A stretch of DNA of 64,000 nucleotides from Aquabacterium sp. OR-4 (GTDB taxonomy: Bacteria; Pseudomonadota; Gammaproteobacteria; Burkholderiales; Burkholderiaceae_C): NCBI RefSeq assembly GCF_025290835.2, contig NZ_JAOCQD020000001.1, positions 2,604,001 through 2,668,000 of the forward strand, written 5' to 3'. Each line of letters starts with the position of its first letter. Within the stretch, counting starts at the first letter, position 1. Position numbers and translations under genes: made by a program. The notes under the pieces were generated by a model that saw nothing but the letters and a program-made list of their open reading frames with translations, searched no databases and was not told the origin of the DNA. Below, piece after piece: positions 1 through 8,252 of this stretch.

Positions 1-675
1 GTCTTTGCGCCCAGCCTGTGGCTGGCGCTGCCGGCCATCGCGCTGCTGGGCATGGCCTGGATCTCCACCGCCAACACGCTCAGCGTGGCCGCGCAGATGG
101 CGCTGCCCGACTGGGTGCGCGCACGCGGCATGTCGACCTACCAGATGGCGCTGATGGGTGGCTCGGCGGCCGGCTCGCTGCTGTGGGGCCAGGTGGCCTC
201 GATGAGCAGCGTGCAGACCGCGGTGGTGGTGGCCGCCGTGGCCGGGCCGCTGTTTCTGCTGGCCACGCGGCGCTGGAGCGTGGACGGCGCGGGCGACGCC
301 GACCATTCGCCGGTGGCCGTGCCGGCCACGGCCGAGGCGCCGATGATCCCGATCGAGCCCGACGAAGGCCCGGTGATGGTGACCGTGGAGTACTTTGTCG
401 ACCCGGCCCGCGCCGAGGCCTTTGCCCAGGTGATGCAGGCCACGCGCGCCGCGCGCCGGCGCCAGGGCGTGCTGAGCTGGGGCCTGTTCCGCGACACGGC
501 CATGCCCGGGCGCTACCTCGAGTACTTTGTCGACGAGAGCTGGACCGAGCACCTGCGCCGGCAGGAGCGGTTCACCGAGGCCGACCGCGAGCTGCGCGAG
601 CAGCGCCTGGCGTTCCACCTCGGCGCCGAGGCCCCGCGCGTGCAGCGCTACCTGGCCGATCGATCGATGCGTTGA
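1..675 (+). CDS. MFS transporter, C-terminal part (5' end outside window)
   Basis: The reading frame is open from base 1 and ends at TGA 673-675, so only the C-terminal 224 residues are visible. The first ~90 residues are the last membrane segments of a major facilitator permease of the EntS-like MFS_3 group, with the conserved loop A-R-G-M-S-T-Y-Q-M. After a Pro/Ala-rich linker comes a soluble domain of ~100 residues (from about base 370) of the dimeric ferredoxin-like kind, also seen at the end of other MFS_3 proteins. The protein should sit in the inner membrane and export a small molecule. The substrate cannot be told from the sequence. The gamma-glutamyltransferase-like gene follows after 25 bp and may be co-transcribed. 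Confidence 0.85.
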   Translation, partial: VFAPSLWLALPAIALLGMAWISTANTLSVAAQMALPDWVRARGMSTYQMALMGGSAAGSLLWGQVASMSSVQTAVVVAAVAGPLFLLATRRWSVDGAGDADHSPVAVPATAEAPMIPIEPDEGPVMVTVEYFVDPARAEAFAQVMQATRAARRRQGVLSWGLFRDTAMPGRYLEYFVDESWTEHLRRQERFTEADRELREQRLAFHLGAEAPRVQRYLADRSMR

Positions 676-700
676 GCGCAAGCCCTGACCGGAGCCCCCC

Positions 701-2407
701 ATGACCCACGCCTTCGACTTTCAGAACCCCTACCGCTCGACCCGCCTGCCGGTGTTTGCGCGCAACGTGGTGGCCACCTCGCATCCGCTGGCTGCGCAGG
801 CCGGGCTGCGCATCCTGGCCCAGGGTGGCAATGCGGTGGATGCCGCGGTGGCCACCGCCGCGGTGATGACCCTGGTCGAGCCCTGCAGCAACGGCCTGGG
901 CTCGGATGCCTTCTGCATCCTGTGGGATCCCGCCAGCCAGCGCCTGCAGGGCCTCAATGCCTCGGGCCGCGCGCCGGCAGCCTGGACGCCCGGGTACTTT
1001 CACCGCAAGTACGGCGATGGCGCCCATACGCCGCCGGTGCGCGGCTGGGACGCCGTCACCGTGCCCGGTGCCGTGGCCTCGTGGGTGGCCCTGAGCGAGC
1101 GCTACGGCAAGCTGCCCTTTGCCGACCTGATGGCCCCGGCCATCGAGGTAGCCGAGCGCGGCTATGCCGTGCCGGTGGTGGTGCAGGAGAAATGGGCCGC
1201 CGCGGCCCAGGTGCAGGCCCTGGCCTCGCAGCCGGGCTTTGCCGAGACCTTTCTGCCGCGCGGCCGCGCGCCGGCGGTGGGCGAGCTGTTCCGCTTTGCC
1301 GGCGCGGCGCGGGCCCTCAAGGCCATTGCCGCCACCCGCGGCGCCGCCTTCTACGGTGGCGAGATTGCCGAGAGCCTGGCGCGCCAGGCCGCCGCCCAGG
1401 GCGGCGCCATGACCGTGGCCGACCTGGCCGCGTACCGCCCGGAATGGGTCGAGCCGATCGGCCAGGACTACCGTGGCCACCGCCTGCACGAGATCCCGCC
1501 CAACGGCCAGGGCATCGCGGCGCTGATCGCGCTCGGCATCCTGCGGCACTTTGACGTGGCCGCGCTGGGCGCCGACAGCGTGGCCGCCCAGCACCTGCAG
1601 ATCGAGGCCATGAAGCTGGCCTTTGCCGATGTCTACCGCTACGTGGCCGAACCCGCCAGCATGGACGTCAGCGCCGCGCAGATGCTCGATGCCGACTACC
1701 TGGCCGGGCGTGCAAGGCTGATCGACCCCAAACGCGCGCAAGACTTCGGCGCTGGCAACCCGGTCAAGGGCGGCACCATCTACCTCACCGCGGCCGACGA
1801 GAGCGGCATGATGGTCAGCTTCATCCAGAGCAACTACATGGGCTTCGGCTCGGGCGTGGTGGTGCCCGAGTACGGCATCAGCCTGCAGAACCGCGGCCAT
1901 GCCTTCGGTCTGCAGGCCGGGCCCAACCAGGTGGCACCGGGCAAACGGCCCTTCCACACCATCATCCCGGCCTTCCTTACGAAACAATGCCCCCAGGCGA
2001 CGCTTGACGCGTCACCGCCCCCCGTGGGGGTGTCACCGAGTGGCAAAGCCACATCGGCGACGATGCTTCAACCGGTGATGAGCTACGGCGTGATGGGCGC
2101 CAACATGCAGCCGCAGGGCCACATGCAGACCCTGGTGCGCATGCTCGACTTTGCGCAAAACCCGCAGGCCGCCTGCGACGCGCCACGCTGGCGCTTCAAC
2201 GCCGGGCTGTCGATCAATGTCGAGTCGGCCATGGCACCGGCCGTGGTGCAGGGCCTGCGCGACCTGGGCCACCAGACCGAGGTGCTGAGCGACAGCTACC
2301 AGGACTTCGGCGCCGGCCAGTTCATCTGGCGCCTGGGCGATCCGGCGGCCGAAGGCTATGTGGCGGCCAGCGATCCGCGGCGCGACGGCCTGGCGGCGGG
2401 CTGGTAG
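701..2407 (+). CDS. Gamma-glutamyltransferase family protein with an internal repeat-derived insertion
   Basis: This is a 568-residue Ntn-hydrolase of the gamma-glutamyltransferase family. Such proteins self-cleave before a catalytic Thr and act on gamma-glutamyl or related amide substrates. The N-terminal G-G-N-A-V-D-A-A and E-P-C-S-N-G-L-G-S-D motifs are clear. The likely nucleophile is Thr359 in G-G-T-I-Y-L-T. No Sec or Tat signal is evident, so the protein may be cytoplasmic, like the YwrD-type members. Residues ~429-456 (bases 1985-2068) split the conserved block between F-L-T-K and Q-P-V-M-S. They are encoded by hairpin-rich DNA that looks like an intergenic repeat, and the frame is kept across them. 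The insertion lies in the small-subunit part and may impair folding or be tolerated on a surface loop. The true substrate is unknown. Confidence 0.85.
   Translation: MTHAFDFQNPYRSTRLPVFARNVVATSHPLAAQAGLRILAQGGNAVDAAVATAAVMTLVEPCSNGLGSDAFCILWDPASQRLQGLNASGRAPAAWTPGYFHRKYGDGAHTPPVRGWDAVTVPGAVASWVALSERYGKLPFADLMAPAIEVAERGYAVPVVVQEKWAAAAQVQALASQPGFAETFLPRGRAPAVGELFRFAGAARALKAIAATRGAAFYGGEIAESLARQAAAQGGAMTVADLAAYRPEWVEPIGQDYRGHRLHEIPPNGQGIAALIALGILRHFDVAALGADSVAAQHLQIEAMKLAFADVYRYVAEPASMDVSAAQMLDADYLAGRARLIDPKRAQDFGAGNPVKGGTIYLTAADESGMMVSFIQSNYMGFGSGVVVPEYGISLQNRGHAFGLQAGPNQVAPGKRPFHTIIPAFLTKQCPQATLDASPPPVGVSPSGKATSATMLQPVMSYGVMGANMQPQGHMQTLVRMLDFAQNPQAACDAPRWRFNAGLSINVESAMAPAVVQGLRDLGHQTEVLSDSYQDFGAGQFIWRLGDPAAEGYVAASDPRRDGLAAGW
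1985..2068 (+). repeat. In-frame hairpin-rich insertion inside the gamma-glutamyltransferase gene
   Basis: These 84 bp (28 codons) separate two halves of a motif that is normally continuous. The DNA contains three self-complementary stretches: TGACGCGTCA, CCCCC-CGT-GGGGG and GTGGC-AAA-GCCAC. This resembles the GC-rich intergenic repeats elsewhere in the window rather than coding sequence. Because the length is a multiple of three, the reading frame survives. The exact ends are an estimate from where family similarity stops. Confidence 0.6.
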
Positions 2408-2427
2408 CCGCGCTGATTCACACCTCG

Positions 2428-3048
2428 TCAGGCCACGCCGTTGAGTCCGTGCAGCCGGCAGGCCGGCCGCTGCGCCAGCCGCGCCAGCCAGGCGGCCACG
2501 GCCGGCAGGCCGGGCCGGCCGGCCAGCGGCGTGTGGTGCCAGCGGTTGGCCGACAGGCCCAGCACCACGTCGGCCAGCGTGAAGGCCTCGCCGCAGACAT
2601 GCGTCCGGCCATCGCCCAGGTGGGCATCCAGCAATGCCATCAGCCGGTGCCACTGCGCAGTACTGGCCGCCACCTCATCGGCCGGCACCGGCCGGCCGCG
2701 CACCAGGGCCACGAAGGCCGCGCGCCAGGCCGGGTTCAGCTCGGCGATCTGCCAGTCCATCCACTGCTCGACCTTTGCACGCTCACCGGCGGCGTTGGGA
2801 AGCAGATCCACGCGGCCATGCTGCGCCGCGAGGTAGCGGCAGATTGTGTTCGACTCCCACAGCACCTGCGTGCCGTCCACGATCACCGGCACCATGGCGT
2901 TGGGGTTCAGCGCCAGAAAGCCCGGCGCGGTGGGCGCGCGCGTGTCGCCGCCCCAGTCTTCGCGCTCGATCGGCAGGCCGATCTCGGCGCAGGTCCACAG
3001 CACCTTGCGCACATTGATCGAGGCCGGCTGGCCCAGCACGCGCAGCAC
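2428..3048 (-). CDS. Glutathione S-transferase
   Basis: This GST has an N-terminal thioredoxin-fold domain (V-L-R-V-L-G...S-I-N-V-R-K-V) and the cis-Pro/glutathione-binding region N-A-M-V-P-V-I...L-W-E-S-N-T-I. A helical C-terminal domain with the hydrophobic staple F-T-L-A-D-V-V-L follows. It should conjugate or reduce electrophiles with glutathione in the cytoplasm. The GTG at 3048 gives 206 residues, the usual length. The frame stays open up to an ATG at 3171 inside the upstream SDR gene, but that extension is low-complexity and crosses an intergenic hairpin, so I prefer 3048. It lies 97 bp downstream of the SDR on the same strand. The physiological substrate is unknown. Confidence 0.85.
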   Translation of the reverse strand: MLRVLGQPASINVRKVLWTCAEIGLPIEREDWGGDTRAPTAPGFLALNPNAMVPVIVDGTQVLWESNTICRYLAAQHGRVDLLPNAAGERAKVEQWMDWQIAELNPAWRAAFVALVRGRPVPADEVAASTAQWHRLMALLDAHLGDGRTHVCGEAFTLADVVLGLSANRWHHTPLAGRPGLPAVAAWLARLAQRPACRLHGLNGVA

Positions 3049-3064
3049 CGCAGGGCCTGAGGCA

Positions 3065-3086
3065 GGCGGCCGGCTCTCCGGCCGCC
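3065..3086 (-). other. Intercistronic hairpin between SDR and GST genes
   Basis: The sequence GGCGGCCGG-CTCT-CCGGCCGCC forms a perfect 9-bp stem with a 4-nt loop. No U tract follows on either strand, so it is more likely an mRNA-processing or stability structure, or part of a dispersed repeat, than a canonical terminator. Confidence 0.5.
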
Positions 3087-3145
3087 CGACGTCGCCTGGC
3101 TCGCCGCCCGGCGGTGGGTGAAGCTGGCCCACGGCGCCGGGCGCC

Positions 3146-3934
3146 TCAGTAGGTGCCGGGGTAGGCGCCACCGTCGAGCAGCAGGTTCTGCCCGGTCAGG
3201 TAGCCGGCCTGCGCGCTGCAGATGAAGGCGCAGAAGGCGCCAAACTCGTCGGCCGTGCCAAAGCGCCCGGCCGGAATGCCGCGCGCACGCCGCGCCGCGA
3301 TCTCGGCCACCGCCACGCCTTCCTTGCTGGCCGCGCCGCGCAGGGTGGTCTGCAGGCGGTCGGTGTCGAAGGCCCCCGGCAACAGGTTGTTGAGCGTGAC
3401 ATTGGCACCGGCCAGCCGCGGCTGGCGCGCCAGCCCGGCGATGAAGCCGGTGAGCCCGCTGCGGGCGCCGTTGGACAGGCCGAGAAAGTCGATCGGCGCC
3501 TTCACCGCACCCGAGGTGATGTTGACCACGCGGCCGAAACCGCGCGCGGCCATGCCGTCCACGCAGGCCTTGATCAGCTCGATGGGCGTCAGCATGTTGG
3601 CATCCAGCGCCTTGATCCAGGCCTCGCGGTCCCAGTCGCGAAAGTCGCCCGGCGGCGGTCCACCGGCGTTGTTGATCAGGATGTCGACCTGCGGGCAGGC
3701 CGCCAGCGCGGCGGCGCGGCCCTCGGCCGTGGTGATGTCGCCGGCCACCGCCTGCACCGTGATGCCGGCGTGCAGCGCCCGCAGCTCGGCCGCGGTGGCC
3801 TGCAGGGCATCGGCCCCGCGGGCGGTGACCACCAGGTTCACGCCCTCGCGCGCCAGCGCCTGCGCGCAGCCCTTGCCCAGCCCCTTGCTGGCGGCGCACA
3901 CCAGCGCCCACTTGCCCTGCAAACCCAGATCCAT
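3146..3934 (-). CDS. SDR family oxidoreductase with a non-canonical active site
   Basis: This is a 262-residue Rossmann protein of the short-chain dehydrogenase/reductase family. The start at 3934 follows a TCTGGAG ribosome site, and the sequence begins M-D-L-G-L-Q-G-K-W. The nucleotide-binding glycine loop is A-A-S-K-G-L-G-K-G and the N-N-A-G motif is present near residue 88. The catalytic set is odd. Ser141 is in place, but the usual Tyr and Lys of Y-x-x-x-K are Ser154 and Arg158 (L-S-N-G-A-R-S-G-L). Related SDRs with this L-S-N-G-A-R block exist, so it is probably a subfamily trait. The reaction may not be classical hydride transfer to a carbonyl. It is followed by the GST gene on the same strand. 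Confidence 0.85.
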   Translation of the reverse strand: MDLGLQGKWALVCAASKGLGKGCAQALAREGVNLVVTARGADALQATAAELRALHAGITVQAVAGDITTAEGRAAALAACPQVDILINNAGGPPPGDFRDWDREAWIKALDANMLTPIELIKACVDGMAARGFGRVVNITSGAVKAPIDFLGLSNGARSGLTGFIAGLARQPRLAGANVTLNNLLPGAFDTDRLQTTLRGAASKEGVAVAEIAARRARGIPAGRFGTADEFGAFCAFICSAQAGYLTGQNLLLDGGAYPGTY

Positions 3935-4048
3935 GTCGTGCTCCAGAGAACGCTCTTCATTGTCCAGGGTACCCAGCGGCACCCACATCACCATCGGCCA
4001 CCGCCACCCGGCAGGCGCCGCTGGCGCATCGGGGTGTGGGGGGGGGAA

Positions 4049-4990
4049 TTACTTTATCCGCGCCAGCCAGGTCACGCTGCCCAGCACGCACAGGGTGCCG
4101 GCCACCAGCCAGCCGGTGAGCGGCTCGCCCAGCAGCACCACGCCCATCAGGATGGTGGAGACCGGCCCCACCATGCCCAGCTGCGAGGCGCGCGACGAGC
4201 CGATGCGCTCGATGGCCATCATCACCATCAGCACCGGCGCCACGGTGCACAGCGTGCCGTTGAGCAGCGACAGCCACCACACCGGTGCCGGCACCGCCGC
4301 CAGCGTGGCCAGCGGCCGCAGCGCCACGAACTGCAGCAGGCACAGCACGCAGGCCACCGCGCTGGCCCAGCCGGCCAGGCGCAGCGCGCCGATGCGGCGC
4401 ACCCACTCGCCGCTGTAAATCATGTACAGCGCGTAGCTCAGCGTGCTGGCCAGCACCAGCGCCGCGCCCAGCGCGGCCCGCGGGCCCTCGAAGTGCAGCT
4501 CGCGGCCAAACACCAGCAGCAGGCCCACATAGGCCAGCGCCATGGCCAGCCATTGCGCGCGCGTGGCACGCCGGCCGAACAGCCACTGCGACAGCAGCAC
4601 CACCACGGTGGGCGTGATGTAGAGGATCAGGCGCTCGAGACTGGCACTGATGTACTGCAGGCCCAGAAAATCGAGCGTGCTGCTGAGGTAGTAGCCGGCA
4701 AAGCCCAGCGCGGCGACGGCAGCCAGCTCGTGCCGGCCCAGCGCGGCGCGGCCGCGCCCGCCCCACCAGGCCAGCAGCACGAAAAACGGCAGCGCCACCA
4801 GCATGCGCAGCATCACCAGGGTCAGCGCGTCCAGCGGCACACCGCTGTCCAGCAGGCTGTGGCGGTAACCCAGTTTCACGATGATGGCCTTGCCCGAGAA
4901 GGCCATCGCGCCCGCGATGGCCAGCAGCGGCCCGAGCCACGGCCGCGGCGCGCTGGCGGCAGCGGGCGCGGCAGGTGTGGCAGACGGCAT
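4049..4990 (-). CDS. EamA/DMT family permease
   Basis: This 313-residue integral membrane protein is made of two EamA repeats, about ten hydrophobic segments in all. It belongs to the drug/metabolite transporter superfamily, whose members move amino acids, nucleosides or other metabolites across the inner membrane. The first helix reads L-L-A-I-A-G-A-M-A-F-S-G-K-A, typical of the group. The ATG at 4990 is chosen because the membrane domain begins shortly after it. The frame remains open far upstream, but that part has the composition of antisense sequence to the next gene. It is divergent from the hybrid kinase at 5116, with 125 bp between. The substrate cannot be inferred. Confidence 0.85.
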   Translation of the reverse strand: MPSATPAAPAAASAPRPWLGPLLAIAGAMAFSGKAIIVKLGYRHSLLDSGVPLDALTLVMLRMLVALPFFVLLAWWGGRGRAALGRHELAAVAALGFAGYYLSSTLDFLGLQYISASLERLILYITPTVVVLLSQWLFGRRATRAQWLAMALAYVGLLLVFGRELHFEGPRAALGAALVLASTLSYALYMIYSGEWVRRIGALRLAGWASAVACVLCLLQFVALRPLATLAAVPAPVWWLSLLNGTLCTVAPVLMVMMAIERIGSSRASQLGMVGPVSTILMGVVLLGEPLTGWLVAGTLCVLGSVTWLARIK

Positions 4991-5115
4991 GCGGGCATTG
5001 TAGGAAGCCGCTGTGGGCGCCCCCGCGGCCAGCTGCAAGCGCCCGCGCACGCCTGGCAAGGCGTGAAACACCGGCCCGTGCGCGCCAGGCGCGTGGGCGA
5101 TACTCGCCGCGCACC

Positions 5116-8100
5116 ATGAACACAGCCGCTGTACCTGCCCCCTCGCCCCTTGGCCGCGCCGCGCTGCGCGCAGTGTGTCTGGCCCTGCTGTGTGCGGCGC
5201 TGCAGGCCCTGTTGCCGCGCTACACGCTGGGCGCCACCGCACTGGCCCCGCTGAACCTGGTGCTCGGCGTGATGGTGGCCGCCGGCCTGTCGCGCGGGCG
5301 CTGGACGGTGCCGGCCGCGCTGCTGGGCGCGATGGCCGGCGACGCGCTGGCCGGCACGGCCGTGGTGCCGCTGCTGGGCCATGCCGCGCTGCTGGCCGTG
5401 CAGACCCTGCTGATGGGCTGGCTGATGCGCCATGCCGACGACGCCCAGCTGCTGCAGCTGGACGATGGCGCGCGCCTGCGCCGCTTTGCGCTGCATGCCG
5501 CGGCGGCCGCTGCCACGCTGGGCGCGGCCGGTGCCATGGCCACGGCCGCCTGGGCCGACAGCCAGGGCCTGTTCTCGCGCCAGGTGCTGGCCGCGGCCGC
5601 CGGCCGCTGGGTGGCCGACTGGGCGGCCATCGTGATCGTGGCGCCGGTGCTGCTGTGCTGGCTGGCGCGGCAGCAGGAGGCCTGGCGCCTGCGCCGCCGC
5701 CCGGTGGCCTGGCCGCTGCTGCTGCTGATGGCGGTGATGCTGCCCGGCATCGACCAGGTGGCGCGCCGCGACGAGCTGCGCCTGCAGGTGCGCTTTGACC
5801 GCGACACCCATGCGCGCCAGCAGCGGCTGCAGCAGCTGGCCAATGACCCGCTGGCGGCGCTGCTGGCACTGCGCGGCATGCTCGCGGTGGGCGGCGAGGG
5901 CCTGGGCGGCCAGGCCTTCGACCCCTGGGCCGGCCTGTGGATGCAGCGCAACCCCGGCCTGCTGGCCGCCGGCTGGCTGGAGCTGGGCAGCGACGGCGCG
6001 GCACCGGCGCTGCGCCACCTGTACGCCAGCGCCGCCGGCAGCGACCAGGCCTTGCGCAACGCCCCGGCCCTGGCCGACGCGGCCCGCCAGGCGCTGGCCG
6101 ACCAGGGCGCCCATGCCCAGCCGGTGGCCCCCGGTGCCCAGACCATGCTGCTGACCCAGGCGCTGCCGGCCGACGGCAACGCACCGCGCCGCGTGATGGT
6201 GGCCCTGCTCGACCTGCAGCGCCAGCTCGAGCCGGCCCTGCCCGACGCCGACGACCCCAACCTGCGCCTGTGCGTGTACGACGGCCGCACCCAGGCCACC
6301 AGCGGCCTGCAGCGCCTAGCCGGCCCCGAGGCCTGCCAGAACCAGGCCACCGAGGGCGCCACGCGCACCCAGGCCACGCGCCTGACGCTGGCCGACCGCC
6401 GGCTCGACCTGCTGCTGATCGAGCCGCCCGGGGCCGACAACCGCCTGTTCACCGCCGCCTGGCTGCTGGCCCTGCCCACGCTCACCGGCATGGCCCTGCT
6501 GGCCGTGCTGCTGCTGGCGCTCACCGGCCGGCTGCGCCGCATCGAGGACCGGGTGCGCGAACGCACCGCCGCGCTGCACACCGAGATCGACGAGCGGCGC
6601 CAGGCCGAGCGCGTGGCCGCCGAGAGCGAGCAGCGCTTTCGCGCCATCTTCGACAGCGTGCCGATCGGCGTCACGCTGGTCGACAACGCTGGCACCCTGA
6701 CCATGGTCAACCCGGCCTTCTGCCGCATGATGGGCTGCGAGGCGGCGGCGCTGCTGGGCCGCCCGCTCGACGACATCCGCCTGCCCGATGTGCACGAGGA
6801 CGACGGCACCGCGGCGGCGCTGGGCGGCGGCGGTGCCACGCGCCAGCGCTACCTCACCACCGACGGCCGCATGCTGCAGGTGGCCGCCAGCCTGCGCACC
6901 CTGCACGACGCCAGCGGCGCACCGGTGGCCACGGTGGGTGCGCTGCAGGACCTGACCCAGGTGCTGCGCCTGCGCGAGGCCGAGCGCGAGCGCGACGAGG
7001 CGGCCATCGCCATCCGCACCAAGAGCGAGTTCCTGGCGCGGCTGAGCCACGAGCTGCGCGCGCCGCTCAACGCCATCCTCGGCTTTGCGCAGATGCTCGA
7101 CGACGCCGGCAGCGCCGAAGGCCCGGCCACCGGCGGCAGCCGCCAGCGTGGCCTGGCGCAGATCCGCCAGGCCGGCTGGCACCTGCTGGACATGATCAAC
7201 GACGTGCTCGACCTCTCGCGCATGGAAGCCGGCAGCCTGCGCCTGCACCTTGAGCCAGTGGCCCTGCCCGACCTGGCCCAGGAGGCCATGGCCATGGTCG
7301 AGCCCGCCGCGCTGGCCGCGGGCGTGACGCTGTCGCTGTCGCTGTCGCCGCAGGCCGAGTGGGTGCAGGCCGACCCGATGCGCCTGCGCCAGGTGCTGGT
7401 GAACCTGCTGTCCAACGCGGTCAAGTACAACCGCCGTGGCGGCACGGTCGAGCTGCGCACCCGGCCGGCCGGCGTGGGCGAGCTGCGCATCGAGGTCGAA
7501 GACAGCGGCCAGGGCATCCCCGAAGAGCGCCTGGGCGAGCTGTTCACGCCCTTCCACCGCCTGGGCCGCGAGCGCGGTGCCACGCCCGGCGCGCTGCACG
7601 ACCAGGGCACCGGCATCGGCCTGGTGATCTGCCGCAAGCTGCTCGAGCTGATGGCCGGCGATCTGGAGGTGAGCAGCCGCCTGGGCGAAGGCTCGGTGTT
7701 CGGCGTGCGCCTGCCGCGCGCCGCCGGCGACACCGCCCATGGCCGGCACAGCGAGGTGCTGTCGAGCCAGCTCACGCCGCTGGCCTCGCAGGTGGCGATC
7801 GGCGAGGTGCTCTACATCGAGGACGATGCGCGCGACACCGCCGAGGTGCAGCGCATCCTGGGCAGCCTGCCGGGCGTCAGCCTGCGCTGCGTGGCCACCG
7901 CCGCCGACGGCCTGGCCCGCGCCGCGCTGGCCGATCTGGTGCTGCTCGACCTCGACCTGCCCGACCGCCCCGGCATCGAGCTGCTGCGCACGCTGCGCGC
8001 CGACCCGCGCATGCGCGAGGTGCCGGTGATCGTGGTCTCGGCCGAAACCCGGCCGCAGCGCATCGACGACTGCATCGAGGCCGGTGCCGCCCAGTTCCTG

Positions 8101-8163
8101 GCCAAGCCGATCGACGCCGGCCTGCTGCTGCGGGCCGTGGAGGCCGCGCTCAAGGGCGCATGA
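5116..8163 (+). CDS. MASE1-type hybrid sensor histidine kinase/response regulator
   Basis: This 1015-residue membrane kinase has an N-terminal MASE1-like block of about eight helices (residues ~10-215). A periplasmic domain of ~220 residues follows, then a helix at ~445-472, a PAS domain (~505-620), HisKA with H645 in S-H-E-L-R-A-P-L-N and HATPase (N-L-L-S-N-A-V-K at ~760, D-S-G-Q-G-I-P). The C-terminal receiver has its acceptor at D945 (V-L-L-D-L-D-L-P). It sits just upstream of, and convergent with, the PQQ dehydrogenase gene. On the far side of that cluster is a NarL-type regulator. In pseudomonads, hybrid kinases and LuxR-type regulators control quinoprotein alcohol dehydrogenases, so a role here is plausible but inferred. 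The ligand is unknown. Confidence 0.9.
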   Translation: MNTAAVPAPSPLGRAALRAVCLALLCAALQALLPRYTLGATALAPLNLVLGVMVAAGLSRGRWTVPAALLGAMAGDALAGTAVVPLLGHAALLAVQTLLMGWLMRHADDAQLLQLDDGARLRRFALHAAAAAATLGAAGAMATAAWADSQGLFSRQVLAAAAGRWVADWAAIVIVAPVLLCWLARQQEAWRLRRRPVAWPLLLLMAVMLPGIDQVARRDELRLQVRFDRDTHARQQRLQQLANDPLAALLALRGMLAVGGEGLGGQAFDPWAGLWMQRNPGLLAAGWLELGSDGAAPALRHLYASAAGSDQALRNAPALADAARQALADQGAHAQPVAPGAQTMLLTQALPADGNAPRRVMVALLDLQRQLEPALPDADDPNLRLCVYDGRTQATSGLQRLAGPEACQNQATEGATRTQATRLTLADRRLDLLLIEPPGADNRLFTAAWLLALPTLTGMALLAVLLLALTGRLRRIEDRVRERTAALHTEIDERRQAERVAAESEQRFRAIFDSVPIGVTLVDNAGTLTMVNPAFCRMMGCEAAALLGRPLDDIRLPDVHEDDGTAAALGGGGATRQRYLTTDGRMLQVAASLRTLHDASGAPVATVGALQDLTQVLRLREAERERDEAAIAIRTKSEFLARLSHELRAPLNAILGFAQMLDDAGSAEGPATGGSRQRGLAQIRQAGWHLLDMINDVLDLSRMEAGSLRLHLEPVALPDLAQEAMAMVEPAALAAGVTLSLSLSPQAEWVQADPMRLRQVLVNLLSNAVKYNRRGGTVELRTRPAGVGELRIEVEDSGQGIPEERLGELFTPFHRLGRERGATPGALHDQGTGIGLVICRKLLELMAGDLEVSSRLGEGSVFGVRLPRAAGDTAHGRHSEVLSSQLTPLASQVAIGEVLYIEDDARDTAEVQRILGSLPGVSLRCVATAADGLARAALADLVLLDLDLPDRPGIELLRTLRADPRMREVPVIVVSAETRPQRIDDCIEAGAAQFLAKPIDAGLLLRAVEAALKGA

Positions 8164-8181
8164 GAAGGCGGCGCAGGGCGC

Positions 8182-8208
8182 AAAAAAAGGGGGCCTCGCG
8201 GCCCCCTT
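8182..8208 (-). terminator. Rho-independent terminator of the PQQ dehydrogenase gene
   Basis: The stem GGGGGCC-TCGC-GGCCCCC (8189-8206) is followed, on the minus strand, by seven consecutive U residues (the A run at 8182-8188). It lies 45 nt past the stop of the dehydrogenase. On the plus strand only a short T pair follows, so it acts chiefly for the minus strand. A second 10-bp hairpin, CAGCGGCCGG/CCGGCCGCTG at 8224-8248, lies between it and the stop codon. Confidence 0.85.
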
Positions 8209-8252
8209 CTGCATTGGGTTGTTCAGCGGCCGGTGTGGCCGGCCGCTGTCGC

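Noticed and set aside
4991..6184. Long minus-strand open frame extending the EamA gene across the kinase gene
   Set aside because: The extension is Pro/Arg/Ala-rich antisense to the MASE1 kinase. The membrane protein begins naturally at 4990.
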